DNA from: Bdellovibrionales bacterium
Lineage (GTDB): Bacteria; Bdellovibrionota; Bdellovibrionia; Bdellovibrionales; UBA1609
Assembly (NCBI GenBank): GCA_019637855.1
Contig: JAHBUX010000007.1
Coordinates: 1 to 64,000 of the forward strand
Direction: 5' to 3'
DNA length: 64,000 nucleotides
Of this stretch, positions 18,056 through 27,023 are shown piece after piece. Each line of letters begins with the position of its first letter. Position 1 is the stretch's first letter. The notes under the pieces are model-generated. The model did no database searches and was not told where the DNA came from. It worked only from the letters and a program-made list of their open reading frames with translations. A program made the translations under genes and the position numbers.

Positions 18056-18622
18056 ATGTACGATTTAAGCGATTTCAAAAAAGGTCTTAAAATTTTGATC
18101 GATGGCGAGCCGTGGTCCGTCGTGGATTTCCAACACGTGAAGCCAGGTAAGGGCAACCAGTTCACCCGCACCAAGTTAAAGCATCTGATCAACGGCAACA
18201 ATCTCGAGCGCACCTTTAAATCGGGTGAGAAATTCGGTGTTCCCGATGTGGCGTTCAAAGACATGGACTATCTGTACAAAGACGAAAACGGTTTCAATTT
18301 TATGGACCAAAGTTCGTATGAACAGATCTCTCTAGATGCGGATTTCTTAGGCGATGCAGCCAACTACCTGACTGAAAACCTGCAAGTGAAAGTGGTGTTC
18401 TTTAACGAACGCGCTGTCGGTGTGGAATTGCCCAAGTCTGTGGTCCTGAAAGTCACACAAACGGACCCGGGACACAAAGGCAACACGGTAACCAACACCT
18501 ACAAACCCGCCACGCTCGAAACCGGTCACGTGGTGCAAGTGCCTCTACACATCGCTGAAGGCGATATGCTCAAGGTCAACACCACAGACGGGGCCTACGT
18601 CGAGCGCGTGAATTTGAAGTAG
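18056..18622 (+). CDS. efp: Elongation factor P
   Basis: A 188-residue EF-P with its three beta domains. It binds between the P and E sites of the ribosome and relieves stalling at proline runs. The loop that is post-translationally modified reads HVKPGKGNQF with the key lysine at residue 32; a lysine here fits lysylation by an EpmA/EpmB-type system, which is not in this window. An exceptionally long perfect hairpin begins nine bases after the stop codon. Confidence 0.97.
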   Translation: MYDLSDFKKGLKILIDGEPWSVVDFQHVKPGKGNQFTRTKLKHLINGNNLERTFKSGEKFGVPDVAFKDMDYLYKDENGFNFMDQSSYEQISLDADFLGDAANYLTENLQVKVVFFNERAVGVELPKSVVLKVTQTDPGHKGNTVTNTYKPATLETGHVVQVPLHIAEGDMLKVNTTDGAYVERVNLK

Positions 18623-18630
18623 AGGAAAGG

Positions 18631-18717
18631 AGGAAAGGTACCAGCTTCCTTTTTGGCATGCAGTGCAGCCACATGCGTGGCGCACTGCATGCCAAAAAGG
18701 AAGCTGGTACCTTTCCT
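18631..18717. repeat. Perfect 36-bp inverted repeat downstream of efp
   Basis: The arms 18631-18666 and 18682-18717 are exact reverse complements. The 15-base centre itself forms a GCCAC/GTGGC stem around ATGC. Weaker pairing extends outwards (GGAAAGG before, CCTTTTCT after). Transcribed, it would give an almost unbroken hairpin of about 41 bp. No T-run follows directly on either strand, so it is not a standard terminator, although it could stop ribosomes or exonucleases and protect the efp message. It may instead be a palindromic mobile element. Confidence 0.95.
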
Positions 18718-18799
18718 ACCTTTTCTGGTCTCCCGCCCCTCCCTCAACCCTTAGACAATTATTATATAGATATATTGCGTTGTTTTAGGGGATGCACCT

Positions 18800-19855
18800 T
18801 TGGACATTATCAACGAGCTTGAGCTGCGGCGGATTCTGAAGAAACGGCAGACAGGCAACAAATTCACCGGCGCTCTGATCAAAAAGATTTTGGACGAATC
18901 TCTGCCTTGGGAAGAGAAGAGAGCCTTCTGGCATTTTCTTTTTAACAGCGGACGTATTGAGATTTTGGCGCACACGTTAACTCAAGCGTTGAAAGGCAAA
19001 GCACGTATTCCTTTTGATCTCTTTGTTCAGATCTGCACGCATGCCGGCTTGAAACCAAAGTCCACCGTGGTGGCTTCGGTGTTGAAAGGCGCGCGCAAAC
19101 AGGCCGCCACCGATGAACTGATCGGCCCACGGGGCTGGGATCGCTTCGATACGCGCTTTCAACAGATCCGCACGCACCTGCTCAAACAAAAAACCTCCGA
19201 ACAAAAGCACTTCAAAGACGGACTGCTGGAGAAGTTCGAGTTTCTGCAAAGTCAGCGCATGACCGAGCAAGCAGGCCGCGTGCTACGCCGAATGGTGGAG
19301 CTTTACCCCGAAGACATTCAGTTTCGTAAACTCAAGGATAACTTCGAAGAGCAATGGGCGCGCGACGTACTCTCGACCCATATGGCGGCGTTGAGCAGCG
19401 AGAAATTAGATCGCACGCTAACCGCCCCTTCCACTTCCGACCAAGAAATGCTTAAGTGCTTTGCGACAGAGGGCGAGAAGATCAGCCTCGAGCACCGCGA
19501 ATTTGCGGCCGATCTGGCGATCGGATTCTGGTTCTTAGAGGATTACTCCAAGGCGCTTGAATCTTTGGCTTGGGCAGCTCCCTCACTCGCCAGCGACTGG
19601 ATGAAGGCGGAACTGCTGTTTGAGTCGCGCCGCTTTATTGAATGCATCGAGCTTTTGAACGTGTTGGAAGTGAAATACATCGAAGATCCTGAATCCACAT
19701 TCTCTGTATCTTACCTGCGCGCGCAGTGCTTGTACCTGTGCGGACAACAGGCTGCCGGTCTTGAAATGCTGCAATCGATTGCACGCGTGCGGCCCAACTA
19801 TCGCTCAGCCAGCGCTTTGATTCTGCAATGGACGGAAGGAGCCCCCTGGGAATGA
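18800..19855 (+). CDS. Helical-repeat protein upstream of tamB
   Basis: A 351-residue, apparently cytoplasmic protein with TPR-like helical repeats in its second half (ALESLAWAAPSLASDWMKAELLFESRRFIECIELL is the clearest stretch). The start is a TTG at 18800 preceded by AGGGG. I do not recognise the family. It ends in ATGA shared with the start of tamB, so it is translationally coupled to the tamB-tamA pair and may serve envelope assembly; that role is inference from position only. Confidence 0.75.
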   Translation: MDIINELELRRILKKRQTGNKFTGALIKKILDESLPWEEKRAFWHFLFNSGRIEILAHTLTQALKGKARIPFDLFVQICTHAGLKPKSTVVASVLKGARKQAATDELIGPRGWDRFDTRFQQIRTHLLKQKTSEQKHFKDGLLEKFEFLQSQRMTEQAGRVLRRMVELYPEDIQFRKLKDNFEEQWARDVLSTHMAALSSEKLDRTLTAPSTSDQEMLKCFATEGEKISLEHREFAADLAIGFWFLEDYSKALESLAWAAPSLASDWMKAELLFESRRFIECIELLNVLEVKYIEDPESTFSVSYLRAQCLYLCGQQAAGLEMLQSIARVRPNYRSASALILQWTEGAPWE

Positions 19856-22800
19856 TCTTACGCCGTCCACTTGTCCGCATGGGCCTCATTGCCGGTTTCT
19901 TTTTTTTGCTGGGGTTTTCCTATAACTACCACCTCCCGCGCATTGAATCGTTCTTGCTGATCGAAGTGGAGCGCCTAAGTGAGAAGCACTCGCCCGTCCG
20001 CATCTGGGCACAGCGCCTGCATTTTCACCTTCTTCCGTTGGGCATCGTGCTGGAAGATGTTCGCCTCTTGCCGCAAAAACCGCTCGACAACTATCTAGCG
20101 CCGGCCCGTTTGAAAGAGGCTGGTGCGCGACTTGCCGTCTTGCCGCTTTTGCGCGGTGAAATCCGCTTGAGCTCGGTCTTTATCCGCGATTCCGAATTGA
20201 GCGTGTTCCTTAGACCAGAATTGTTTGAGCGCAAGTCCACTCCAAATTCTAAGGGCGTGAAGCTCGATTTTGAGGAGATCTATCGCCTACCGGTGGATGA
20301 GATCGCTTTGGAACGCGTGAATCTTCAAGGCCGTTTGGATCCGCAAAATGTCGTCTTTCGCGTCACCGACTTCAATTTGGTGATCGAGAACCGCTACAAA
20401 TCTCTGTTTGTCGAAATGCAAGCCCCTAGCGTCCAGATTAAGCCGAGCGGGCCCATTCGACCGCTGAATGCACAGCTCGAGCTACGCACGCTCGTGGAGG
20501 CGCATGAAATGCAAGTCTCGGCGTTAAAGGCGAAGGCCGACGACAGCTTTATCGTAGCCAGTGGTCGCTTTAACGGGGACATTGCTGCAGGTCAGATCGA
20601 CAATGGCGCCTTCGATGCACGTATGAAGGTGCAACTGAGCGACGTGAACATTTGGGAAAAAGTTTTCGTCATGAAACCGCAACTGCCCCAGCTGCAGGGC
20701 CGCGCCGAGATGGACTTCGCCATGGAGGTACGCCAAGGCAAAGGCTACATGATCGAAAGTGACGTGAAAAGCGAAGGCATCGCGATCGATAAGTTCAAGA
20801 TTGGTAGCGTGCAAGGTCGTATCGCTTCCAATTTGAAGAGCATCACGAGCGAGCGCCTGCAAATCGCCAACAACGCCGGCAAGGTGCAGCTATCAAAAGT
20901 GAAAGTCAATCTGGAGGGCACGCCCTCCTTTAGCGCAGCGGTAGTCCCCGACCTGGAAGTGCGTCAACTGTTGGAAAATATAAACGTCAAAAAAGTACCG
21001 ATCCTGGTACCGCTTAAAGGCGATACGGAATGTCAGGGCACCTTGGGCGAAAAACCCGAGATGACCTGCAAAGGCAAGTTACTGGCCTCGCGTATCTGGG
21101 TGCATAGCGGGGCTCCGAAGAACAGCACCATCGTGGACCTCGAAGACGCGCGTATTGAAGGCGATGTGAAAGTCACTGCCAAAGATGTGCAGTACAAAGC
21201 GGAAGCGCAGCTGGGCAAAAACAGCAAAGGGCGCTCGTCAGGCATCATCGATTACGACAAAGGTTTTAAAATTCTTTACACCGGCGACAATCTGAACTTC
21301 GGCGATGTGAAAAATCTGAGTGATTTGAAGCTCGAAGGCGAAGCCAAAATCGACGGCATTACCGAGGGCGACTCGGACGCCGCCACCTTGACGTTGAATG
21401 CGGAAGCCAAAGACCTATGGCTCGAAGACTATCCGCTTGGCCGCGTGAACTCCAAAGTGACTTACAAAGATGGTCATCTAGGCTTCAGCGGCGTTCAAGG
21501 ACAGTACGGCACGTCGCAGTTCACCGGTCAGGTGAATTTGGATTTGGACAAACACCAGATCGCGATCAACGGCAATATCCCCTTTGCCGATCTGCACGAC
21601 CTAAAACAGATATTCCAACGTAAGATCGACCTGCCATTTGACGTTTCGGGAACCGGCCAAGGCACAGTGGAAGCGCACGGACCCTTGCGCTTTCAAGACA
21701 TGAGCTACAAGGTACGTTCAAGCTTCTTCCGCGGCGAGATCGCCGGCGAGACCTTCGATGAGCTGGTGTTCAATGTGAACTCGAAAGATGGCTTAGTCAC
21801 CACCGAGCGTTTTACTTTGAGCAAATCCAGCGGCGGCGCTGAAGCCAAAGGGCAAATCACACCCAAAGGTGAGATCGATCTCGTCGTGGTGGCGCGCGGG
21901 ATGCGCCTTGAGCAGTCCGAAAATGTGTTGAAATACGGTTTGGACCTGCAGGGTATGGCTGACTTCACTATGCTGGTGCGTGGTCAGCTGCCCAAACCGC
22001 GTATCGAGTTGAACGGTCGTCTGTCACGCGTGGTTTTAGCCGACCAGCCGGCTGAGGATTCGGTGTTCAAACTGAACTTTTTGTCGGATCGTGTGGAAGG
22101 CAGCGGTCAGTTTCTGGGCAGTACACTTTTGGTCGATGCAACATATCCCTACTCCAATGAAGCTCCGTTTTTGCTGAAGCTGAAGGCGCGCAAGTGGGAT
22201 TTCACTTCGCTTTTCTCTCTGGTGTCCAAGTCGGCCCGTCAACTTGACTTCTCGACCTCGGTTTCAGCCAACATCAACTTGGCCTCACCACAAGGCGGCT
22301 TCTGGGCCGCAAGCGGCCAAGCAGAGATCGATGAATTTGTGATTCGCAAGGCTTCAAAAAGCATGCAAGCGAACAAACCGATGTACTTGACGATGCGTAA
22401 CGGAGAAGTGAATTCGAACAACTTCACCATCTCCTCGGGTGATAGCTTTTTGAAGCTCGATGTCTCTGGACTCACCTATGATCGTCTGAACGCTTCACTC
22501 AACGGAAAATTGGATCTTAGCCTGCTCGGCTTGTTCACGCCGTTTATCTCGGATTTGCGTGGCAACATGGCCATCTCGATGGACTTGGCAGGCAGTGTGC
22601 CCCATCCGAATCTAAGTGGCTCAGCCTACATCGATCGCGGTTACGCGAAGTTTGTCGACTTCATCCACCCGTTCTCAAACGTGCGGGCTGATATTCTGTT
22701 CAACGACAATCAGGTGCTGCTCAACTCGGTCCGTGGTGATACGGCCAGCGGTAAACTCTCAGGCGATGGCAAGATCACGTTCTCGGGCAAAACGCGTCCG

Positions 22801-23844
22801 ATTGACGTGAAAGGCACTTTTTCCGACGTGAAGATCAATGTACCAGAAGGTTTTCGCACCAATGGAAGCGGTACGATCGCTATCACCGGCAACAACTTCC
22901 CCTACACCATGTCGGTCGGATACAACGTCACCGGCGGTGAGGTAACCTATGAATTCGGTGAAGACGCCGGTGGTGCCACCACAGTCAAAGCGAGCTCCTA
23001 TCTACCGCGTTTCTTGTACCAGGATTCCTTTCACCCGTTCACGTTCGACATCGACATCGATTTGAAAAACCCGGTATTCGTGAACAACTCGCTCGCACAA
23101 GTGCAAGCCTTGGGACATATTCAGGCGACTGGCACCCCGGATCACCTTCTTCTGACGGGAACGCTGACGCCCAATCCGGGCGGAAAAGTTTTCTTTAACG
23201 AAACCCCGTTCGATATCTCATCAGCCTTTATCGAATACACTGGCAATCCACCGGCCAATCCCAGGATCTATCTGACCGCTTCCACCCGAGTGACCGAAAT
23301 TTCGCAAGACGATAACCAGCGCGCCACAGAGATTCAGTACGATGTGAATATGCTGGCGCAAGGACGCGGGCCGATCCCGCAGATTCTTTTGTCGTCACAA
23401 CCACCGCTCTCTCAGCGCGAAATCGTGTCCTTGCTCGCCCTCGGCGTCACCAGTGGCGCGATGGACAAAAGCACAACGACCAGTGCACAAGCCGCAAGCA
23501 ACACCTCAACAGCACTTGGTGCCGCCATCCTGCAAAAGGCGGGCAGCAAACGCTTAAAAGAGAGTCTGGGCCTGGATGTGAAAGTGTCCTCTTCCTCACC
23601 GGCGCCCGACAACGCCTCGACGCCTAAAGTGACGCTGTCCAAGCAGTTCACTCCGAAGCTAGGCGCATCGGCCAGTAGCACACTGCAGGCCAACCCGTCC
23701 AACTCAGTCCGTTTGGAATACAAAATGAACAAGAGCATGTCAGTGATCGGTTCCTGGGAAGGCCGCGAATATGTGCGCGAGCAAACCCAACCCGTCACCA
23801 ATGTGTTAGGCTTGGATTTGGAGTACAAGTTAAACTTTAAATGA
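19852..23844 (+). CDS. tamB: Translocation and assembly module protein TamB (AsmA/DUF490 type)
   Basis: A protein of 1330 residues with one N-terminal membrane anchor (LVRMGLIAGFFFLLGFSYNY) and a very long periplasmic region of repetitive beta strands, the form of the bridge-like TamB/AsmA lipid-transfer proteins. The C-terminal DUF490 region carries the family signature around LSQREIVSLLALG. I start it at ATG 19852, where ATGA overlaps the previous stop. It overlaps tamA by 4 bases. TamB and TamA together link inner and outer membranes in OMP insertion or phospholipid transport. Confidence 0.93.
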   Translation: MILRRPLVRMGLIAGFFFLLGFSYNYHLPRIESFLLIEVERLSEKHSPVRIWAQRLHFHLLPLGIVLEDVRLLPQKPLDNYLAPARLKEAGARLAVLPLLRGEIRLSSVFIRDSELSVFLRPELFERKSTPNSKGVKLDFEEIYRLPVDEIALERVNLQGRLDPQNVVFRVTDFNLVIENRYKSLFVEMQAPSVQIKPSGPIRPLNAQLELRTLVEAHEMQVSALKAKADDSFIVASGRFNGDIAAGQIDNGAFDARMKVQLSDVNIWEKVFVMKPQLPQLQGRAEMDFAMEVRQGKGYMIESDVKSEGIAIDKFKIGSVQGRIASNLKSITSERLQIANNAGKVQLSKVKVNLEGTPSFSAAVVPDLEVRQLLENINVKKVPILVPLKGDTECQGTLGEKPEMTCKGKLLASRIWVHSGAPKNSTIVDLEDARIEGDVKVTAKDVQYKAEAQLGKNSKGRSSGIIDYDKGFKILYTGDNLNFGDVKNLSDLKLEGEAKIDGITEGDSDAATLTLNAEAKDLWLEDYPLGRVNSKVTYKDGHLGFSGVQGQYGTSQFTGQVNLDLDKHQIAINGNIPFADLHDLKQIFQRKIDLPFDVSGTGQGTVEAHGPLRFQDMSYKVRSSFFRGEIAGETFDELVFNVNSKDGLVTTERFTLSKSSGGAEAKGQITPKGEIDLVVVARGMRLEQSENVLKYGLDLQGMADFTMLVRGQLPKPRIELNGRLSRVVLADQPAEDSVFKLNFLSDRVEGSGQFLGSTLLVDATYPYSNEAPFLLKLKARKWDFTSLFSLVSKSARQLDFSTSVSANINLASPQGGFWAASGQAEIDEFVIRKASKSMQANKPMYLTMRNGEVNSNNFTISSGDSFLKLDVSGLTYDRLNASLNGKLDLSLLGLFTPFISDLRGNMAISMDLAGSVPHPNLSGSAYIDRGYAKFVDFIHPFSNVRADILFNDNQVLLNSVRGDTASGKLSGDGKITFSGKTRPIDVKGTFSDVKINVPEGFRTNGSGTIAITGNNFPYTMSVGYNVTGGEVTYEFGEDAGGATTVKASSYLPRFLYQDSFHPFTFDIDIDLKNPVFVNNSLAQVQALGHIQATGTPDHLLLTGTLTPNPGGKVFFNETPFDISSAFIEYTGNPPANPRIYLTASTRVTEISQDDNQRATEIQYDVNMLAQGRGPIPQILLSSQPPLSQREIVSLLALGVTSGAMDKSTTTSAQAASNTSTALGAAILQKAGSKRLKESLGLDVKVSSSSPAPDNASTPKVTLSKQFTPKLGASASSTLQANPSNSVRLEYKMNKSMSVIGSWEGREYVREQTQPVTNVLGLDLEYKLNFK

Positions 23845-26708
23845 TGAAGTCTGTAGGCGTTCTTTTGGCATTGCTGTTTTCTGTTTCCGCCTTTGCGGCG
23901 CCGCCGCTTTTGCGTGAGCTCAATCCGAAGGACGATGAGTTACTGAAGAAGAGTCTGCCCTCCCTATTTAACGGCGGAACTCCCGAGCTGTCTGTGCTCG
24001 ACGAAGCCATCCGCCTACTGATGGCTAAGGGAACCTACGAAAACGTTTTTGTGGAAAAGCGCAAAGACGGCGTTTATGAAATCATTGGTAAGCCTGTTCG
24101 TACGGTGGAAGCAATTGAGTTCACCGGCACCCGCAGAATCGAAGAAAGCGAACTACGCGACTTGCTCGAGATCAAAATCGGCGAACGTTTCGATCGTAAG
24201 CGTGCGGTGGCCTCGGCCGAAAAGATGAAGACCTATTACGGTGAGAATGGTTTTTTCAATACCATCATTGAAGTCACCTTCGACAAACTCCCCAGCAAGA
24301 ACATGAAGATCACCTATGCCATCCAGGAGAAAGAGCCCTGCATTATCTCAGGCCTGGATTTCACCACCGAGAACAAAGACCTGCACGTCCGTCTGGAAGC
24401 GCGCTTCCGCGATGTACGCAAGCGACGCCTGACCACGGACCGCGCGCGTCGCCTTTCGAATGACCTGAACGAGTTCCTCATCAACTCACGCTATCTGACC
24501 GCCGAGATCAGCGGACCTGAGGCCACATACAATAAAGAGAAGACGAAAGCCTACTTGAAGTTCGAAGTGCGCGAGCCTTACCGTTGGGAATTCTTCCTCA
24601 GCGGCTTTCGTTGGCCCGAAACCGAAACCTCGATGCTGCAGGCTCTGGACTTGCGCAACCGCGAACGCAAGAACGTGGACCCTCCTGGCGAAGGCGCAGA
24701 TCGCCTGCGTCGCTACTATTTGGAAAAAGGGTTTCCTAACGTTCAGATAGAAACCAAAGTGGTCAATCCCCCAGGCACTTTTTTGCGCCGAGTGTACTTT
24801 ACGATCAATGAAGGCGCCCGCGTTCGCATCAAAGCCATCGAGGTACAAGGGCGGATCTCCCGCAGCTCGAAATACTATGAGAAGTTTATTTTGGAGAATA
24901 GCTCCCCACTGATCGCGCGCGGTTACTACAATCGTTCTGACCTGGAGATCGGCTTTAAGAACTTGGTGACCAGCCTGCGCAACGAAGGCTACCTACGTGC
25001 CCGCGTGCTATCCTCACGCGTTGAGTTCAACGACAAACGCGATATGGCCACCATCGTTCTGCTTTTAGAAGAAGGACCGCAGACCCAGATCCGCGCCTTG
25101 GATTTTGAAGGCAATAAGTTTGTGTCCAGCTTTGAGCTGGCGCAGGTCACTGGCCTTGAGACCAACTCACCCTTACGTTTGAATCAGTTTGAAGCCAGTT
25201 TAGAAAAGCTGAGAGAGTTTTATCACAATCAAGGTTTTCTCGAGATGAAGCTGCTGAATGAGAAAGATGACATCATTCAGTACAACGACAAGGGCACGCA
25301 AGCGCGCATTCTGTTCCGTATTTACGAAGGTCCGCGTATTCGCGTGCACTCAATTGCGGTTGAAGGCAACACAATCACCAAAACGCGAGTGATTCTAAAA
25401 GAAGCCGACTTCCGCGTAGGCGAGGTTTTGACGCTGAAGAAGATTGATGACGCCACGATTCGGCTGAACAAACTCGGCTTATTCTCACGCGTCGACATTC
25501 ACACTTTGGAAGAAGGCACCAATGTGGCCGAGCGCACGCTGGTGATCAACGTCACCGATCGTGATCCTGGCACGTTCCGTATCGGTCCCGGTATCACCAA
25601 TGAGCGCAATCTCACCGTGCGCGGGGTGGCGGGGTTAAGCTATCAAAACTTAGGCGGTACGGGTCGTGGAATCAGCCTGCGCGGTGAGATCAAGCAGAAC
25701 GTTGCGCAGATCAACTATCCCGAGCATGAGTTCACGATCGGCTACTTCGAACCGTTCTTACTCAATACCCGCACGCGTGGGCGCATGAGTCTTACCCGTT
25801 CGGAGCATGTCTTCGACTATCAGCATGAACATCGCTTAACCAAGCTGACCACCACCAATCGTTTGGATTTGATGGCCGAGCGTGACCTTTCCTCCCGTAC
25901 CCGTTTGGCGTGGAAGGTGTGGAGTTTGGAATCAAACACCGATTGGGAACGCCAGGGCCGCTGCGTAGTGGATCCTTCCGATCCGAATTCAGGCGCACCT
26001 TACAATCCGGCTTGGGGTAAGTGCGCTTCCGACACCATGCAAGTGGCCACCATCGGCCCGATCTTGGATATCGACTATCGCGACAACCCCTTCTTGCCGA
26101 CCCGCGGTTCCAACACCCGCCTGTCGATTGACTATTCGCACCCGTCACTCGGAAGCTCGGCGGGTGTTAAGTTTATTCGCACGGAAGGCAGCTATTCGCA
26201 TTATTTCCGTCTGCCGTGGAAGCGTTGGATTTGGGCCAACTCGGTGCGCTCGGGCTATGTGAAAAATTTGAGCGATGATCCCAGCAGCGGTGTGCCGTCC
26301 AACTACGCCTTCTTACTGGGTGGGATCAACACTCTGCGCGGCTTCGACTTAGCCAGCGACAATGAACGTGTGCCAAAGCAAGGTGATGGCGTCAGCGATT
26401 CTCATCCCAATGGTTTCCAACTGGAAAAAGGCAACCAACGGCTGATCCAAAACGATTCCTATTACTATTTGTTGAAGACTGAGTTGCGTTTTCCGATCTA
26501 CGGCGAACATGGCGGTGTGGTGTTCTACGATGGCGGCGCCGTGGGCGTGAGCGGCTACAAGTTCAAACGCCCGTATCGGGATGCGGTCGGTGTTGGCTAT
26601 CGTTACGAGACACCTGTTGGTCCGGTGGCGCTGGACTTCGCGTTTAAGGTGCGGCCTGAGGTTAACGAGGAGCTTTTTCGTTTTCATCTGTCCATCGGTA
26701 CCTTCTAG
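23841..26708 (+). CDS. tamA: Omp85-family protein TamA with seven POTRA-like repeats
   Basis: A 955-residue outer-membrane protein. A signal peptide (LLALLFSVSAFAA) is followed by a periplasmic region of about 560 residues and a C-terminal beta barrel ending in a typical OMP signature (FRFHLSIGTF). By eye I count about seven POTRA-like units, each ending in a motif such as YAIQEKEP, FEVREPY, FTINEGA, LLLEEGP or FRIYEGP. That exceeds the three POTRAs of enterobacterial TamA and the five of BamA. The partner tamB directly precedes it, which favours the TamA name over BamA. Confidence 0.88.
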   Translation: MMKSVGVLLALLFSVSAFAAPPLLRELNPKDDELLKKSLPSLFNGGTPELSVLDEAIRLLMAKGTYENVFVEKRKDGVYEIIGKPVRTVEAIEFTGTRRIEESELRDLLEIKIGERFDRKRAVASAEKMKTYYGENGFFNTIIEVTFDKLPSKNMKITYAIQEKEPCIISGLDFTTENKDLHVRLEARFRDVRKRRLTTDRARRLSNDLNEFLINSRYLTAEISGPEATYNKEKTKAYLKFEVREPYRWEFFLSGFRWPETETSMLQALDLRNRERKNVDPPGEGADRLRRYYLEKGFPNVQIETKVVNPPGTFLRRVYFTINEGARVRIKAIEVQGRISRSSKYYEKFILENSSPLIARGYYNRSDLEIGFKNLVTSLRNEGYLRARVLSSRVEFNDKRDMATIVLLLEEGPQTQIRALDFEGNKFVSSFELAQVTGLETNSPLRLNQFEASLEKLREFYHNQGFLEMKLLNEKDDIIQYNDKGTQARILFRIYEGPRIRVHSIAVEGNTITKTRVILKEADFRVGEVLTLKKIDDATIRLNKLGLFSRVDIHTLEEGTNVAERTLVINVTDRDPGTFRIGPGITNERNLTVRGVAGLSYQNLGGTGRGISLRGEIKQNVAQINYPEHEFTIGYFEPFLLNTRTRGRMSLTRSEHVFDYQHEHRLTKLTTTNRLDLMAERDLSSRTRLAWKVWSLESNTDWERQGRCVVDPSDPNSGAPYNPAWGKCASDTMQVATIGPILDIDYRDNPFLPTRGSNTRLSIDYSHPSLGSSAGVKFIRTEGSYSHYFRLPWKRWIWANSVRSGYVKNLSDDPSSGVPSNYAFLLGGINTLRGFDLASDNERVPKQGDGVSDSHPNGFQLEKGNQRLIQNDSYYYLLKTELRFPIYGEHGGVVFYDGGAVGVSGYKFKRPYRDAVGVGYRYETPVGPVALDFAFKVRPEVNEELFRFHLSIGTF

Positions 26709-26735
26709 AACTGGCTGACCAGCCTGTGGTTTTTA
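26709..26735 (+). terminator. Hairpin after tamA, possible terminator
   Basis: Directly after the tamA stop, CTGG-CTGA-CCAG (or the alternative GGCT-GACC-AGCC) can pair, and TTTTT follows at 26730-26734. The stem is only 4 bp, so termination would be weak. It starts with the CTGGCTGAC motif that also follows two other stop codons in this window. Confidence 0.4.
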
Positions 26736-27023
26736 GACGGAGCGATGATCTCTCACATAGCTCTCCTAAAAAAATAAGCCTTCTTGCAATGGTGGTTCTG
26801 TCCGGACGATCGTCCGAGAATCGATCACATAATCACATGAAAGCTCACAATAAGGGCAGCTGAGGTGCATGACCCTAAGACTAAGCAAGCCTTAAGCCCA
26901 CTGGTCGACCACACAGTGGTCGACCAGTTCTTGAGAACACCCCTCGAAACTCCGAAGAGACTCCATACATAATAAAGGTCGAAGTTCCAACTTGGCACTC
27001 GACCGAAATCCAGGAGTTTCAAC
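26736..27023. promoter_or_regulatory. Intergenic region before the secreted protease
   Basis: This gap holds two palindromes: CGGACGATCGTCCG at 26803-26816 (14 bp, perfect) and a 13-bp inverted repeat around ACA at 26900-26928. They could be operators for the protease gene at 27024. A 66-codon minus-strand frame at 26825-27025 is not convincing. I cannot place a promoter with confidence. Confidence 0.4.
26900..26928. repeat. 13-bp perfect inverted repeat around a 3-base loop
   Basis: ACTGGTCGACCAC and GTGGTCGACCAGT pair exactly around ACA. Each arm contains GGTCGACC, itself a palindrome, so the site offers two identical half-sites, which is a classic dimer-operator shape. It lies about 95 bases upstream of the protease start. 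There is no T-run. Confidence 0.85.

Noticed and set aside
18631-18717. Simple terminator for efp
   Set aside because: The stem is far longer than intrinsic terminators and has no T-run directly after it; listed as a palindromic element instead.
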